64,000 bases of DNA from positions 744,001 to 808,000 of the forward strand of contig JAALGY010000036.1 in NCBI GenBank assembly GCA_032358165.1, in the 5' to 3' direction. Within the stretch, counting starts at the first letter, position 1. Every line of letters begins with the position of its first letter. Below are positions 21,929 through 33,118 of the stretch, in pieces. The DNA is from Diplosphaera chodatii. Lineage: Eukaryota > Chlorophyta > Trebouxiophyceae > Prasiolales > Stichococcaceae. The notes beneath the pieces are model-generated. The model was not told the origin of the DNA and searched no databases. It worked only from the letters and a program-made list of their open reading frames with translations. Made by a program: the position numbers and the translations under genes.

Positions 21929-24068
21929 TGGTGGTGGGCCATTTTGGCCTAGCCACAGGCTCTGGCGGAAAAACCCAGAGCAACATGCACAACGAGTCGT
22001 GTACGAAACCGTGCACTCCCCGCTGACAGAATGGTTCCACTCAATCCCGGTTGGGTGCACACCCCTCCAACTCTGCACATTGATCATGACAACCCCGCAA
22101 AAAGGCTGCCAGTTGCCCGGCATCCTGCTGCATAAAGTCCGCCACTGATGTGATGTTGCTGTCCTCAAACAGCTCGGAATGCTGCACCCTCTGATCTACT
22201 AGGGCTGGACACCCCCAGACCATATGCGCCTCATCATCCACCACGCCGCAGTTACACCGCTGACACAGCCGCTCTGCCCGCGGCGGACGCATGTTGCTCT
22301 GGGTTCTTCCGCCAGAGCCTGTGGCTAGGCCAAAATGGCCCACCACCAGTATGTAATCAATGTCAATGCGGCAGCCGCTGCCACCTCCCTGTCTCCACCC
22401 CCAGCACGTGAATGATGGGACTGAAAAGTGAAGGTGAAGGTGACGGCGGGTGCTGGCTGACGAAGTGTGAAGGTGTAGGTGAAGGTGAGTGGCGATGGGA
22501 GTCCTGGATGGGACTGAAAGTGAAGGTGAAGATGAAGGCTGGTGCTGGCTGCCAAGGTGTGAAGGTGTAGGCGAAGGTGAGCGGCGGTGGGAGTCCAGGA
22601 TGGGACTGAGAGTGAAGGTGAAGGTGAAGGCTCTTGCTGGCTGGCATTTGACATTGACATTGATTACATACTGGTGGTGGGCCATTTTGGCCTAGCCACA
22701 GGCTCTGGCGGAAAAACCCAGAGCAACATGCACAACGAGTCGTGTACGAAACCGTTCACTCCCCGCTGACAGAATGGTTCCACTCAATCCCGGTTGGATG
22801 CACACCCCTCCAACTCTGCACATTGATTGTGACAACCCCGCAAAAAGGCTGCCAGTTGCCCGGCATCCTGCTGCATAAAGCCTGCCACTGATGTGATGTT
22901 GCTGTCCTCAAACAGCTCCGAAAGCTGGCAAGGTGTGAAGGTGTAGGTCAAGGCGAGTGGCGGTGGGAGTCCTGTATGGGACTGAAAGTGAAGTGGAGTT
23001 GGTAGAGCGAGCCATTTCAGTGAGAGAAAGAGCCTGACTGCGGGTCCATTGGCGCTGTGTGCGGCGTGGGAGCATGGGATGGGATGGGATGGGAGCATGC
23101 ATGTAGGTGAGAACCGGTGGTGCAGCAGCCTGGGCTGCATACACCACGACCTTTGTCTTCTTCACGTTGACGGTGAGGCGCCAGCGCTTGCAGTACGACT
23201 CCAGCAGGTCGAGCTGCGCCTGCAGGCCGCGTACGGACGTGGACACCAGGTCCAGGTCATCTGCATAGAAGAGGGCAGGTGCCTGCACACCACACAGGGT
23301 GGGCAGGTCCAGGTCCCCGCCGGCGGCCTCCAGCTCCGCTTGGAAATCGTCAATGTAAATCCCGAAAAGGGTTGGGGATAGTGGACATCCCTGCTTAACA
23401 CCCAAAGTGCTCTGGAATGTATCGGACATTCCCCCCTCAAACTGCAATGCCATTGGCACATCAGCATACAGTGCCTGAACCCCCCTCAGAAACTCCCCAT
23501 GCACCCCAATCCGCTGCAGCTTCTCCCAAAGCAAATCACGAGGTACAGTATCGTATGCCTTCTTGAAATCGACAAAGCAAGAGTACAGAGGCTGCTTATC
23601 TGCCTTGGCCTTCTCGATGAGGGTGCGAATCACGAAGGTTTGATCGGTGGTGCGGTGGTCCTTGCGGAAGCCCGCCTGTCCGCGTGCGCGCAGCTGGTGC
23701 TGTTCGGTCCACCTCATAAGCTTTTCGTTAAGCATGCAAGCATATAGTTTTGCCAACAGAGACCCAACAGCAATGCCACGGTAATTACCCGGATCGGACG
23801 TGTCGCTCCCCTTATGAATCGGCGTGATGCCGCACAATGCCCAGCTCCTTGGCAACGCTGCAACTCGTTGACACGAGTTAAAAATACATGCAAGACAGGG
23901 TGCAAGCTGCGCCGCTGCAACAGATAAAGCATCCAATTTGAGCAACCCCACCGTCGCTTTGCCTCCGTGCAGGGCTCCTATAGCCTCTTGCACGGCGCCG
24001 GCTGTGAAGGGCGAGTTGAGCTCGCTCCCGTCGGCAAAAGGTGGCGCAGCACCACTACCCGAGGTACC
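21929..24068. repeat. Array 1 unit 7, partial, transition to array 2
   Basis: The first part matches array 1, including the second LINE-A tail insertion near 22,650. The RT part carries the variants typical of array 2: a Val-to-Ile change near 23,630, TGTTCGG for TGCTCGG near 23,701, GCCACGG for GCCTCGG, and CGTGCAGGGCT. The unit stops at GAGGTACC (24,068), where a LINE-A tail begins. It is therefore a hybrid between the two arrays. Confidence 0.88.
23088..24068 (-). pseudogene. LINE-A RT fragment, unit 7 (variant)
   Basis: The N-terminal side is truncated at GAGGTACC by a LINE-A tail insertion. It differs from units 1-6 by a Val-to-Ile change in the DQTFVIRTL segment, a Gly-to-Ser change in HKGSDTSD and an Arg-to-His change in ALHGGKA. 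The same changes occur in array 2. Confidence 0.9.
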
Positions 24069-24963
24069 ATTTGACATTGATTACATACTGGTGGTGGGCC
24101 ATTTTGGCCTAGCCACAGGCTCTGGCGGAAAAACCCAGAGCAACATGCACAACGAGTCGTGTACGAAACCGTGCACTCCCCGCTGACAGAATGGTTCCAC
24201 TCAATCCCGGTTGGGTGCACACCCCTCCAACTCTGCACATTGATCATGACAACCCCGCAAAAAGGCTGCCAGTTGCCCGGCATCCTGCTGCATAAAGTCC
24301 GCCACTGATGTGATGTTGCTGTCCTCAAACAGCTCGGAATGCTGCACCCTCTGATCTACTAGGGCTGGACACCCCCAGACCATATGCGCCTCATCATCCA
24401 CCACGCCGCAGTTACACCGCTGACACAGCCGCTCTGCCCGCGGCGGACGCATGTTGCTCTGGGTTCTTCCGCCAGAGCCTGTGGCTAGGCCAAAATGGCC
24501 CACCACCAGTATGTAATCAATGTCAATGCGGCAGCCGCTGCCACCTCCCTGTCTCCACCCCCAGCACGTGAATGATGGGACTGAAAAGTGAAGGTGAAGG
24601 TGACGGCGGGTGCTGGCTGACGAAGTGTGAAGGTGTAGGTGAAGGTGAGTGGCGATGGGAGTCCTGGATGGGACTGAAAGTGAAGGTGAAGATGAAGGCT
24701 GGTGCTGGCTGCCAAGGTGTGAAGGTGTAGGCGAAGGTGAGCGGCGGTGGGAGTCCAGGATGGGACTGAGAGTGAAGGTGAAGGTGAAGGCTCTTGCTGG
24801 CTGGCAAGGTGTGAAGGTGTAGGTCAAGGCGAGTGGCGGTGGGAGTCCTGTATGGGACTGAAAGTGAAGTGGAGTTGGTAGAGCGAGCCATTTCAGTGAG
24901 AGAAAGAGCCTGACTGCGGGTCCATTGGCGCTGTGTGCGGCGTGGGAGCATGGGATGGGATGG

Positions 24964-25944
24964 GATGGGAGCATGCATGTAGGTGAGAACCGGTGGTGCA
25001 GCAGCCTGGGCTGCATACACCACGACCTTTGTCTTCTTCACGTTGACGGTGAGGCGCCAGCGCTTGCAGTACGACTCCAGCAGGTCGAGCTGCGCCTGCA
25101 GGCCGCGTACGGACGTGGACACCAGGTCCAGGTCATCTGCATAGAAGAGGGCAGGTGCCTGCACACCACACAGGGTGGGCAGGTCCAGGTCCCCGCCGGC
25201 GGCCTCCAGCTCCGCTTGGAAATCGTCAATGTAAATCCCGAAAAGGGTTGGGGATAGTGGACATCCCTGCTTAACACCCAAAGTGCTCTGGAATGTATCG
25301 GACATTCCCCCCTCAAACTGCAATGCCATTGGCACATCAGCATACAGTGCCTGAACCCCCCTCAGAAACTCCCCATGCACCCCAATCCGCTGCAGCTTCT
25401 CCCAAAGCAAATCACGAGGTACAGTATCGTATGCCTTCTTGAAATCGACAAAGCAAGAGTACAGAGGCTGCTTATCTGCCTTGGCCTTCTCGATGAGGGT
25501 GCGAATCACGAAGGTTTGATCGGTGGTGCGGTGGTCCTTGCGGAAGCCCGCCTGTCCGCGTGCGCGCAGCTGGTGCTGTTCGGTCCACCTCATAAGCTTT
25601 TCGTTAAGCATGCAAGCATATAGTTTTGCCAACAGAGACCCAACAGCAATGCCACGGTAATTACCCGGATCGGACGTGTCGCTCCCCTTATGAATCGGCG
25701 TGATGCCGCACAATGCCCAGCTCCTTGGCAACGCTGCAACTCGTTGACACGAGTTAAAAATACATGCAAGACAGGGTGCAAGCTGCGCCGCTGCAACAGA
25801 TAAAGCATCCAATTTGAGCAACCCCACCGTCGCTTTGCCTCCGTGCAGGGCTCCTATAGCCTCTTGCACGGCGCCGGCTGTGAAGGGCGAGTTGAGCTCG
25901 CTCCCGTCGGCAAAAGGTGGCGCAGCACCACTACCCGAGGTACC
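24964..25944 (-). pseudogene. LINE-A RT fragment, array 2 unit 1
   Basis: Motifs A and B and FYADD are intact. The frame continues into minisatellite (24,523-25,953, 476 codons) because this array lacks the second LINE-A tail. There is no C-terminal LINE domain. Confidence 0.9.
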
Positions 25945-26839
25945 ATTTGACATTGATTACATACTGGTGGTGGGCCATTTTGGCCTAGCCACAGGCTCTG
26001 GCGGAAAAACCCAGAGCAACATGCACAACGAGTCGTGTACGAAACCGTGCACTCCCCGCTGACAGAATGGTTCCACTCAATCCCGGTTGGGTGCACACCC
26101 CTCCAACTCTGCACATTGATCATGACAACCCCGCAAAAAGGCTGCCAGTTGCCCGGCATCCTGCTGCATAAAGTCCGCCACTGATGTGATGTTGCTGTCC
26201 TCAAACAGCTCGGAATGCTGCACCCTCTGATCTACTAGGGCTGGACACCCCCAGACCATATGCGCCTCATCATCCACCACGCCGCAGTTACACCGCTGAC
26301 ACAGCCGCTCTGCCCGCGGCGGACGCATGTTGCTCTGGGTTCTTCCGCCAGAGCCTGTGGCTAGGCCAAAATGGCCCACCACCAGTATGTAATCAATGTC
26401 AATGCGGCAGCCGCTGCCACCTCCCTGTCTCCACCCCCAGCACGTGAATGATGGGACTGAAAAGTGAAGGTGAAGGTGACGGCGGGTGCTGGCTGACGAA
26501 GTGTGAAGGTGTAGGTGAAGGTGAGTGGCGATGGGAGTCCTGGATGGGACTGAAAGTGAAGGTGAAGATGAAGGCTGGTGCTGGCTGCCAAGGTGTGAAG
26601 GTGTAGGCGAAGGTGAGCGGCGGTGGGAGTCCAGGATGGGACTGAGAGTGAAGGTGAAGGTGAAGGCTCTTGCTGGCTGGCAAGGTGTGAAGGTGTAGGT
26701 CAAGGCGAGTGGCGGTGGGAGTCCTGTATGGGACTGAAAGTGAAGTGGAGTTGGTAGAGCGAGCCATTTCAGTGAGAGAAAGAGCCTGACTGCGGGTCCA
26801 TTGGCGCTGTGTGCGGCGTGGGAGCATGGGATGGGATGG

Positions 26840-27820
26840 GATGGGAGCATGCATGTAGGTGAGAACCGGTGGTGCAGCAGCCTGGGCTGCATACACCACG
26901 ACCTTTGTCTTCTTCACGTTGACGGTGAGGCGCCAGCGCTTGCAGTACGACTCCAGCAGGTCGAGCTGCGCCTGCAGGCCGCGTACGGACGTGGACACCA
27001 GGTCCAGGTCATCTGCATAGAAGAGGGCAGGTGCCTGCACACCACACAGGGTGGGCAGGTCCAGGTCCCCGCCGGCGGCCTCCAGCTCCGCTTGGAAATC
27101 GTCAATGTAAATCCCGAAAAGGGTTGGGGATAGTGGACATCCCTGCTTAACACCCAAAGTGCTCTGGAATGTATCGGACATTCCCCCCTCAAACTGCAAT
27201 GCCATTGGCACATCAGCATACAGTGCCTGAACCCCCCTCAGAAACTCCCCATGCACCCCAATCCGCTGCAGCTTCTCCCAAAGCAAATCACGAGGTACAG
27301 TATCGTATGCCTTCTTGAAATCGACAAAGCAAGAGTACAGAGGCTGCTTATCTGCCTTGGCCTTCTCGATGAGGGTGCGAATCACGAAGGTTTGATCGGT
27401 GGTGCGGTGGTCCTTGCGGAAGCCCGCCTGTCCGCGTGCGCGCAGCTGGTGCTGTTCGGTCCACCTCATAAGCTTTTCGTTAAGCATGCAAGCATATAGT
27501 TTTGCCAACAGAGACCCAACAGCAATGCCACGGTAATTACCCGGATCGGACGTGTCGCTCCCCTTATGAATCGGCGTGATGCCGCACAATGCCCAGCTCC
27601 TTGGCAACGCTGCAACTCGTTGACACGAGTTAAAAATACATGCAAGACAGGGTGCAAGCTGCGCCGCTGCAACAGATAAAGCATCCAATTTGAGCAACCC
27701 CACCGTCGCTTTGCCTCCGTGCAGGGCTCCTATAGCCTCTTGCACGGCGCCGGCTGTGAAGGGCGAGTTGAGCTCGCTCCCGTCGGCAAAAGGTGGCGCA
27801 GCACCACTACCCGAGGTACC
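26840..27820 (-). pseudogene. LINE-A RT fragment, array 2 unit 2
   Basis: Same as array 2 unit 1, within an open frame from 26,399 to 27,829. Confidence 0.9.
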
Positions 27821-28715
27821 ATTTGACATTGATTACATACTGGTGGTGGGCCATTTTGGCCTAGCCACAGGCTCTGGCGGAAAAACCCAGAGCAACATGC
27901 ACAACGAGTCGTGTACGAAACCGTGCACTCCCCGCTGACAGAATGGTTCCACTCAATCCCGGTTGGGTGCACACCCCTCCAACTCTGCACATTGATCATG
28001 ACAACCCCGCAAAAAGGCTGCCAGTTGCCCGGCATCCTGCTGCGTAAAGTCCGCCACTGATGTGATGTTGCTGTCCTCAAACAGCTCGGAATGCTGCACC
28101 CTCTGATCTACTAGGGCTGGACACCCCAAGACCATATGCGCCTCATCATCCACCACGCCGCAGTTACACCGCTGACACAGCCGCTCTGCCCGCGGCGGAC
28201 GCATGTTGCTCTGGGTTCTTCCGCCAGAGCCTGTGGCTAGGCCAAAATGGCCCACCACCAGTATGTAATCAATGTCAATGCGGCAGCCGCTGCCACCTCC
28301 CTGTCTCCACCCCCAGCACGTGAATGATGGGACTGAAAAGTGAAGGTGAAGGTGACGGCGGGTGCTGGCTGACGAAGTGTGAAGGTGTAGGTGAAGGTGA
28401 GTGGCGATGGGAGTCCTGGATGGGACTGAAAGTGAAGGTGAAGATGAAGGCTGGTGCTGGCTGCCAAGGTGTGAAGGTGTAGGCGAAGGTGAGCGGCGGT
28501 GGGAGTCCAGGATGGGACTGAGAGTGAAGGTGAAGGTGAAGGCTCTTGCTGGCTGGCAAGGTGTGAAGGTGTAGGTCAAGGCGAGTGGCGGTGGGAGTCC
28601 TGTATGGGACTGAAAGTGAAGTGGAGTTGGTAGAGCGAGCCATTTCAGTGAGAGAAAGAGCCTGACTGCGGGTCCATTGGCGCTGTGTGCGGCGTGGGAG
28701 CATGGGATGGGATGG

Positions 28716-29696
28716 GATGGGAGCATGCATGTAGGTGAGAACCGGTGGTGCAGCAGCCTGGGCTGCATACACCACGACCTTTGTCTTCTTCACGTTGACG
28801 GTGAGGCGCCAGCGCTTGCAGTACGACTCCAGCAGGTCGAGCTGCGCCTGCAGGCCGCGTACGGACGTGGACACCAGGTCCAGGTCATCTGCATAGAAGA
28901 GGGCAGGTGCCTGCACACCACACAGGGTGGGCAGGTCCAGGTCCCCGCCGGCGGCCTCCAGCTCCGCTTGGAAATCGTCAATGTAAATCCCGAAAAGGGT
29001 TGGGGATAGTGGACATCCCTGCTTAACACCCAAAGTGCTCTGGAATGTATCGGACATTCCCCCCTCAAACTGCAATGCCATTGGCACATCAGCATACAGT
29101 GCCTGAACCCCCCTCAGAAACTCCCCATGCACCCCAATCCGCTGCAGCTTCTCCCAAAGCAAATCACGAGGTACAGTATCGTATGCCTTCTTGAAATCGA
29201 CAAAGCAAGAGTACAGAGGCTGCTTATCTGCCTTGGCCTTCTCGATGAGGGTGCGAACCACGAAGGTTTGATCGGTGGTGCGGTGGTCCTTGCGGAAGCC
29301 CGCCTGTCCGCGTGCGCGCAGCTGGTGCTGTTCGGTCCACCTCATAAGCTTTTCGTTAAGCATGCAAGCATATAGTTTTGCCAACAGAGACCCAACAGCA
29401 ATGCCACGGTAATTACCCGGATCGGACGTGTCGCTCCCCTTATGAATCGGCGTGATGCCGCACAATGCCCAGCTCCTTGGCAACGCTGCAACTCGTTGAC
29501 ACGAGTTAAAAATACATGCAAGACAGGGTGCAAGCTGCGCCGCTGCAACAGATAAAGCATCCAATTTGAGCAACCCCACCGTCGCTTTGCCTCCGTGCAG
29601 GGCTCCTATAGCCTCTTGCACGGCGCCGGCTGTGAAGGGCGAGTTGAGCTCGCTCCCGTCGGCAAAAGGTGGCGCAGCACCACTACCCGAGGTACC
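28716..29696 (-). pseudogene. LINE-A RT fragment, array 2 unit 3
   Basis: Same structure, within an open frame from 28,275 to 29,705. It has Val rather than Ile in the DQTFVVRTL segment, like array 1, so it mixes array 1 and array 2 variants. Confidence 0.9.
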
Positions 29697-30403
29697 ATTT
29701 GACATTGATTACATACTGGTGGTGGGCCATTTTGGCCTAGCCACAGGCTCTGGCGGAAGAACCCAGAGCAACATGCACAACGAGTCGTGTACGAAACCGT
29801 GCACTCCCCGCTGACAGAATGGTTCCACTCAATCCCGGTTGGATGCACACCCCTCCAACTCTGCACATTGATCATGACAACCCCGCAAAAAGGCTGCCAG
29901 TTGCCCGGCATCCTGCTGCATAAAGTCCGCCACTGATGTGATGTTGCTGTCCTCAAACAGCTCCGAATGCTGCACCCTCTGATCTACTAGGGCTGGACAC
30001 CCCCAGACCATATGCGCCTCATCATCCACCACGCCGCAGCTACACCGCTGACACAGCCGCTCTGCCCGCGGCAGCCGCTGCCACCTCCCTGTCTCCACCC
30101 CCAGCATGTGACTGCCCATGCGAAACTGTCCTAACCGCCAACGACCGGTCTTGGAGGCAACTGCCTGCAAGTAGCCGGCCAACTGGTAGTTGTCACTGTT
30201 CACAGGGCCCCTGACTCCCAGCCACTCACGCACTTTGCGCAAGTCGCTGCCATTCACAGCATCGAAGGTGCGGCGCTGCAGGTGAGCAGTGACAACAGAT
30301 GTGTCAATGCGCTGCGGCACGCCGTCAACGAGGGGTGACATGAAGTGCAGGAACGAACACACCTGGGCAGCCCAGCATGCTGAGCTGCTGGTGCTGCGCC
30401 CTG
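29697..30403 (-). pseudogene. LINE-A 3' end and C-terminal domain
   Basis: This begins like an array 2 unit (tail complement and 3' UTR) but continues without the 83-bp inverted insertion, so CCCGCGGCAGCC near 30,066 is an empty site. The minus frame runs from the stop near 29,829 up through the Cys/His knuckle to the STSSSACWAAQ segment. It is then joined abruptly at about 30,404 to sequence from the N-terminal side of the RT. The RT core is deleted. Confidence 0.87.
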
Positions 30404-30897
30404 CAGTACCTGCAGTGCTTGATCGAAGTGTGGGGGCATCCAGTAGTTTACGGAAGGACTCGAGCATCACATCATCTGCTATGGGACAAGACCGCTAAAA
30501 AGCAGGTTTGAACTTCTGCCAGAACTTTTTGGAGTTGGTAGAGCGAGCCATTCAGTGAGAGAAAGAGCCTGACTGCGGGTCCACTGGCGCTGTGTGCGGC
30601 GTAGCAGGTGCTGGTACTGTTGGCGCAGTGCGCGAGCAGCAGCTGACTGCGGGTCGCGACGCGCGGCTTGCCGTGCTGCGCGGCGCCCGCGGGCCAGTTC
30701 AGCGTCCCACCAGCGGGGCACAGCGTTGCGGTCACACCCCCGCCTCTTTGCGGCCGGCGCTGTTGCAGCCACCTCAGCCTGCGTGGTCTCGATAAACTGG
30801 TCGAACTGCATGCCCACAGCATGCATGTCATCAGGTACCTGGGCGGCGTCAGCTGCCGCTGCGATGTCGACCAGCATCACCACCATACAACCCCGGG
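30404..30897 (-). pseudogene. LINE-A endonuclease-RT linker region
   Basis: This is the only copy extending upstream of the RT core. On the minus strand it encodes a basic Ala/Arg-rich linker with WWDAELARGRRAARQAARRD and LLRRTQRQWTRSQALSLTEW, then NLLFSGLVP and VMLESFRKLLDAP. Trp-Trp-Asx followed by Arg-rich helix is typical of the segment between endonuclease and RT in non-LTR elements. Shifts near 30,500 break the frame. The 5' side ends at a long TTTG tract, and no endonuclease domain is present in the window. Confidence 0.8.
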
Positions 30898-31079
30898 GTG
30901 TTTGTTTGTTTGTTTGTTTGTTTGTTTGTTTGTTTGTTTGTTTGTTTGTTTGTTTGTTTGTTTGTTTGTTTGTTTGTTTGTTTGTTTGTTTGTTTGTTTG
31001 TTTGTTTGTTTGTTTGTTTGTTTGTTTGTTTGTTTGTTTGTTTGTTTGTTTGTTTGTTTGTTTGTTTGTTTGTTTGTGT
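30898..31079. repeat. (TTTG)n microsatellite, about 45 copies
   Basis: This is about 180 bp of almost pure TTTG. It separates a minus-strand LINE-A 5' fragment from a plus-strand LINE-A 3' fragment. No element B body adjoins it, although the sequence equals an element B tail. The frames (VCLF repeats on plus, KQTN on minus) are translation artefacts. Confidence 0.95.
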
Positions 31080-31083
31080 GTTC

Positions 31084-31433
31084 GTCCCAGGTGTGTTCGT
31101 TCCTGCACTTCATGTCACCCATCGTTGACGGCGTGCCGCAGCGCATTGACACATCTGTTGTCACTGCACACCTGCAGCGCCGCACCTTCGATGCTGTGAA
31201 TGGCAGCGACTTGCGCAAAGTGCGTGAGTGGCTGGGAGTCAGGGGCCCTGTGAACAGTGACAACTACCAGATGGCCGGCTACTTGCAGGCAGTCGCCTCC
31301 AAGACCGGTCGTCGGCGGTTAGCACAGTTTCGCATGGGCAGTCACATGCTGGGGGTGGAAACAGGGAGGTGGCAGCGGCTGCCGCGGGCAGAGCGGCTGT
31401 GTCAGCGGTGTAACTGCGGCGTGGTGGATGATG
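31084..31433 (+). pseudogene. LINE-A C-terminal fragment, plus strand
   Basis: This encodes the region from VCSFLHFMSP through REWLGVRGPVNSDNY to the knuckle (CQRCNCGVVDD). It is cut there by a minus-strand LINE-A tail starting ATGACATTGATTACATAC. It is truncated at both ends. Confidence 0.87.
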
Positions 31434-32675
31434 ACATGACATTGATTACATACTGGTGGTGGGCCATTTTGGCCTAGCCACAGGCTCTGGCGGAAAAACC
31501 CAGAGCAACATGCACAACGAGTCGTGTACGAAACCGTGCACTCCCCGCTGACAGAATGGTTCCACTCAATCCCGGTTGGATGCACACCCCTCCAACTCTG
31601 CACATTGATCATGACAACCCCGCAAAAAGGCTGCCAGTTGCCCGGCATCCTGCTGCATAAAGTCTGCCACTGATGTGATGTTGCTGTCCTCAAACAGCTC
31701 CGAATGCTGCACCCTCTGATCTACTAGGGCTGGACACCCCCAGACCATATGCGCCTCATCATCCACCACGCCGCAGCTACACCGCTGACACAGCCGCTCT
31801 GCCCGCGGCAGCCGCTGCCACCTCCCTGTCTCCACCCCCAGCATGTGACTGCCCATGCGAAACTGTGCTAACCGCCGACGACCGGTCTTGGAGGCGACTG
31901 CCTGCAAGTAGCCGGCCAACTGGTAGTTGTCACTGTTCACAGGGCCCCTGACTCCCAGCCACTCACGCACTTTGCGCAAGTCGCTGCCATTCACAGCATC
32001 GAAGGTGCGGCGCTGCAGGTGAGCAGTGACAACAGATGTGTCAATGCGCTGCGGCACGCCGTCAACGATGGGTGACATGAAGTGCAGGAACGAATACACC
32101 TGGGCAGCCCAGCATGCTGAGCTGCTGGTGCTGCGCCCCGGCCGTGTGGCCAGAGCACAGTTCTCCAGGAATGCCTGCTTGGTGAGGCGGGTGTCCGGCA
32201 TTGCGACCAGCCGGTTCCAGAACCGGCAGATGGCCAGCGTTGCCGTGTGCGCCACTGGGAACCGCCCAAGCTCCCCCAACACCGCCACGTTGGGAGTGCC
32301 TGTGCGCACGCCAAGAACAGACCGAAGGAACTTCCGATGGACAAGCTCACAAGTATCCATGCCAGTACCACATAACGCCCCAGGTCCCCATGTTTCAACA
32401 CCGTATAGCATAACAGGACGTACTAGTGCATCAAACAAATGCAGCTGCAGTGCTGGGTCATGCAGGCTCAGGTCATGGCAACGATGCTGCAATGCAAGTG
32501 CGGCGCGCTGGGCGGAGGCCGCTCTGCCGATGCTAGCGGCAGCAAAAGAACTACAAGTAGAGATATCAACCCCCAGATAGGTAAACGAGTCCAGCACTTC
32601 GATGGGAGCATGCATGTAGCTGAGAACCGGTGGTGCAGCAGCCTGGGCTGCATACACCACGACCTTTGTCTTCTT
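31434..32675 (-). pseudogene. LINE-A C-terminal half
   Basis: This minus-strand copy spans the tail, the 3' UTR and 374 open codons (31,566-32,690). The frame runs from the end of the RT domain (VKKTKVVVYAAQ) through LGVDIST, the VRPVMLYGVETWGPGALCG block and the Cys/His knuckle to the stop. It is the best copy of the region downstream of the RT. It is broken at its 5' side by a plus-strand LINE-A 3' end at 32,676. Confidence 0.9.
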
Positions 32676-33118
32676 CACGATGAGGCGCATATGGTCTGGG
32701 GGTGTCCAGCTCTAGTAGATCATAGGGTGCAGCATTCGGAGCTGTTTGTGTATATAAGTCGTTGAAAAACGCAATACACAAACATCCTTCCGGTCAAAGG
32801 TTCTCTTTTCCATCGCTATTTGCAACTTCCCTTACCGCTTTCCATTCCATTCCATGTTTGAGGACAGCAACATCACATCAGTGGCGGACTTTATGCAGCA
32901 GGATGCCGGGCAACTGGCAGCCTTTTTGCGGGATTGTCATGATCAATGTGCAGAGTTGGAGGGGTGTGCATCCAACCGGGATTGAGTGGAACCATTCTGT
33001 CAGCGGGGAGTGCACGGTTTCGTACACGACTCGTTGTGCATGTTGCTCTGGGTTTTTCCGCCAGAGCCTGTGGCTAGGCCAAAATGGCCCACCACCAGTA
33101 TGTAATCAATGTCAATGT
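32676..33118 (+). mobile_element. LINE-A 3' end, plus strand, containing a SINE
   Basis: This 5'-truncated LINE-A copy starts within the knuckle (DEAHMVWGCPALV) and continues through the terminal FEDSNITSVADFMQQDAG segment, the stop near 32,985 and the 3' UTR. It ends CAATGTCAATGTCA. A SINE fragment splits it after the QHSEL residues. With the flanking minus-strand copy it forms a tail-out inverted pair. Confidence 0.88.
32749..32854 (+). mobile_element. 5'-truncated SINE in LINE-A
   Basis: This is 106 bp of the SINE 3' half ending TTTCCATTCCATTCCA, flanked by TGTTTG (32,743-32,748 and 32,855-32,860). The uninterrupted host sequence GAGCTGTTTGAGGAC is seen near 38,730. Confidence 0.9.

Larger units (their letters stand above)
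636..24068. repeat. Tandem array 1: six 3.5-kb composite units plus a partial seventh
   Basis: Unit starts lie at 636, 4,147, 7,877, 11,388, 14,903, 18,414 and 21,929, giving lengths of 3,511, 3,730, 3,511, 3,515, 3,511 and 3,515 bp. Module order from low to high coordinates: LINE-A 3' end (minus) carrying an 83-bp LINE-A tail in the opposite direction; 92-bp minisatellite; second LINE-A 3' end; short minisatellite remnant with GGGAT repeats; RT fragment (minus); (TTTG)n plus element B (minus); TCTTGG-rich stretch; larger minisatellite block. The units appear nearly identical. The visible differences are the TTTG count and one SINE. Uniformity of this kind fits recent amplification or homogenisation, though an assembler could also miscount such copies. 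Confidence 0.93.
24069..29696. repeat. Tandem array 2: three 1,876-bp units
   Basis: Units run 24,069-25,944, 25,945-27,820 and 27,821-29,696. Each holds a LINE-A 3' end with the 83-bp inverted tail, minisatellite block 2, the GGGAT-rich remnant and a truncated RT fragment ending at GAGGTACC. Element B, minisatellite block 1 and the second LINE-A tail are missing. The third unit has private changes: CTGCGTAAAG near 28,040, CCCCAAGACC near 28,125, and Val again at the Val/Ile site near 29,260. The array shares the left part of the array 1 unit and could be its simpler relative. Confidence 0.92.

Noticed and set aside
636..24068. CRISPR or phage-like tandem system
   Set aside because: Units are 3.5 kb, without spacers or cas genes, and made of retroelement pieces. 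The surrounding genes have spliceosomal introns.
30898..31108. Long frames made of VCLF or KQTN repeats around TTTG tracts
   Set aside because: They are six-frame translations of a 4-bp microsatellite. The repeat has no stop in any frame, so openness carries no information.
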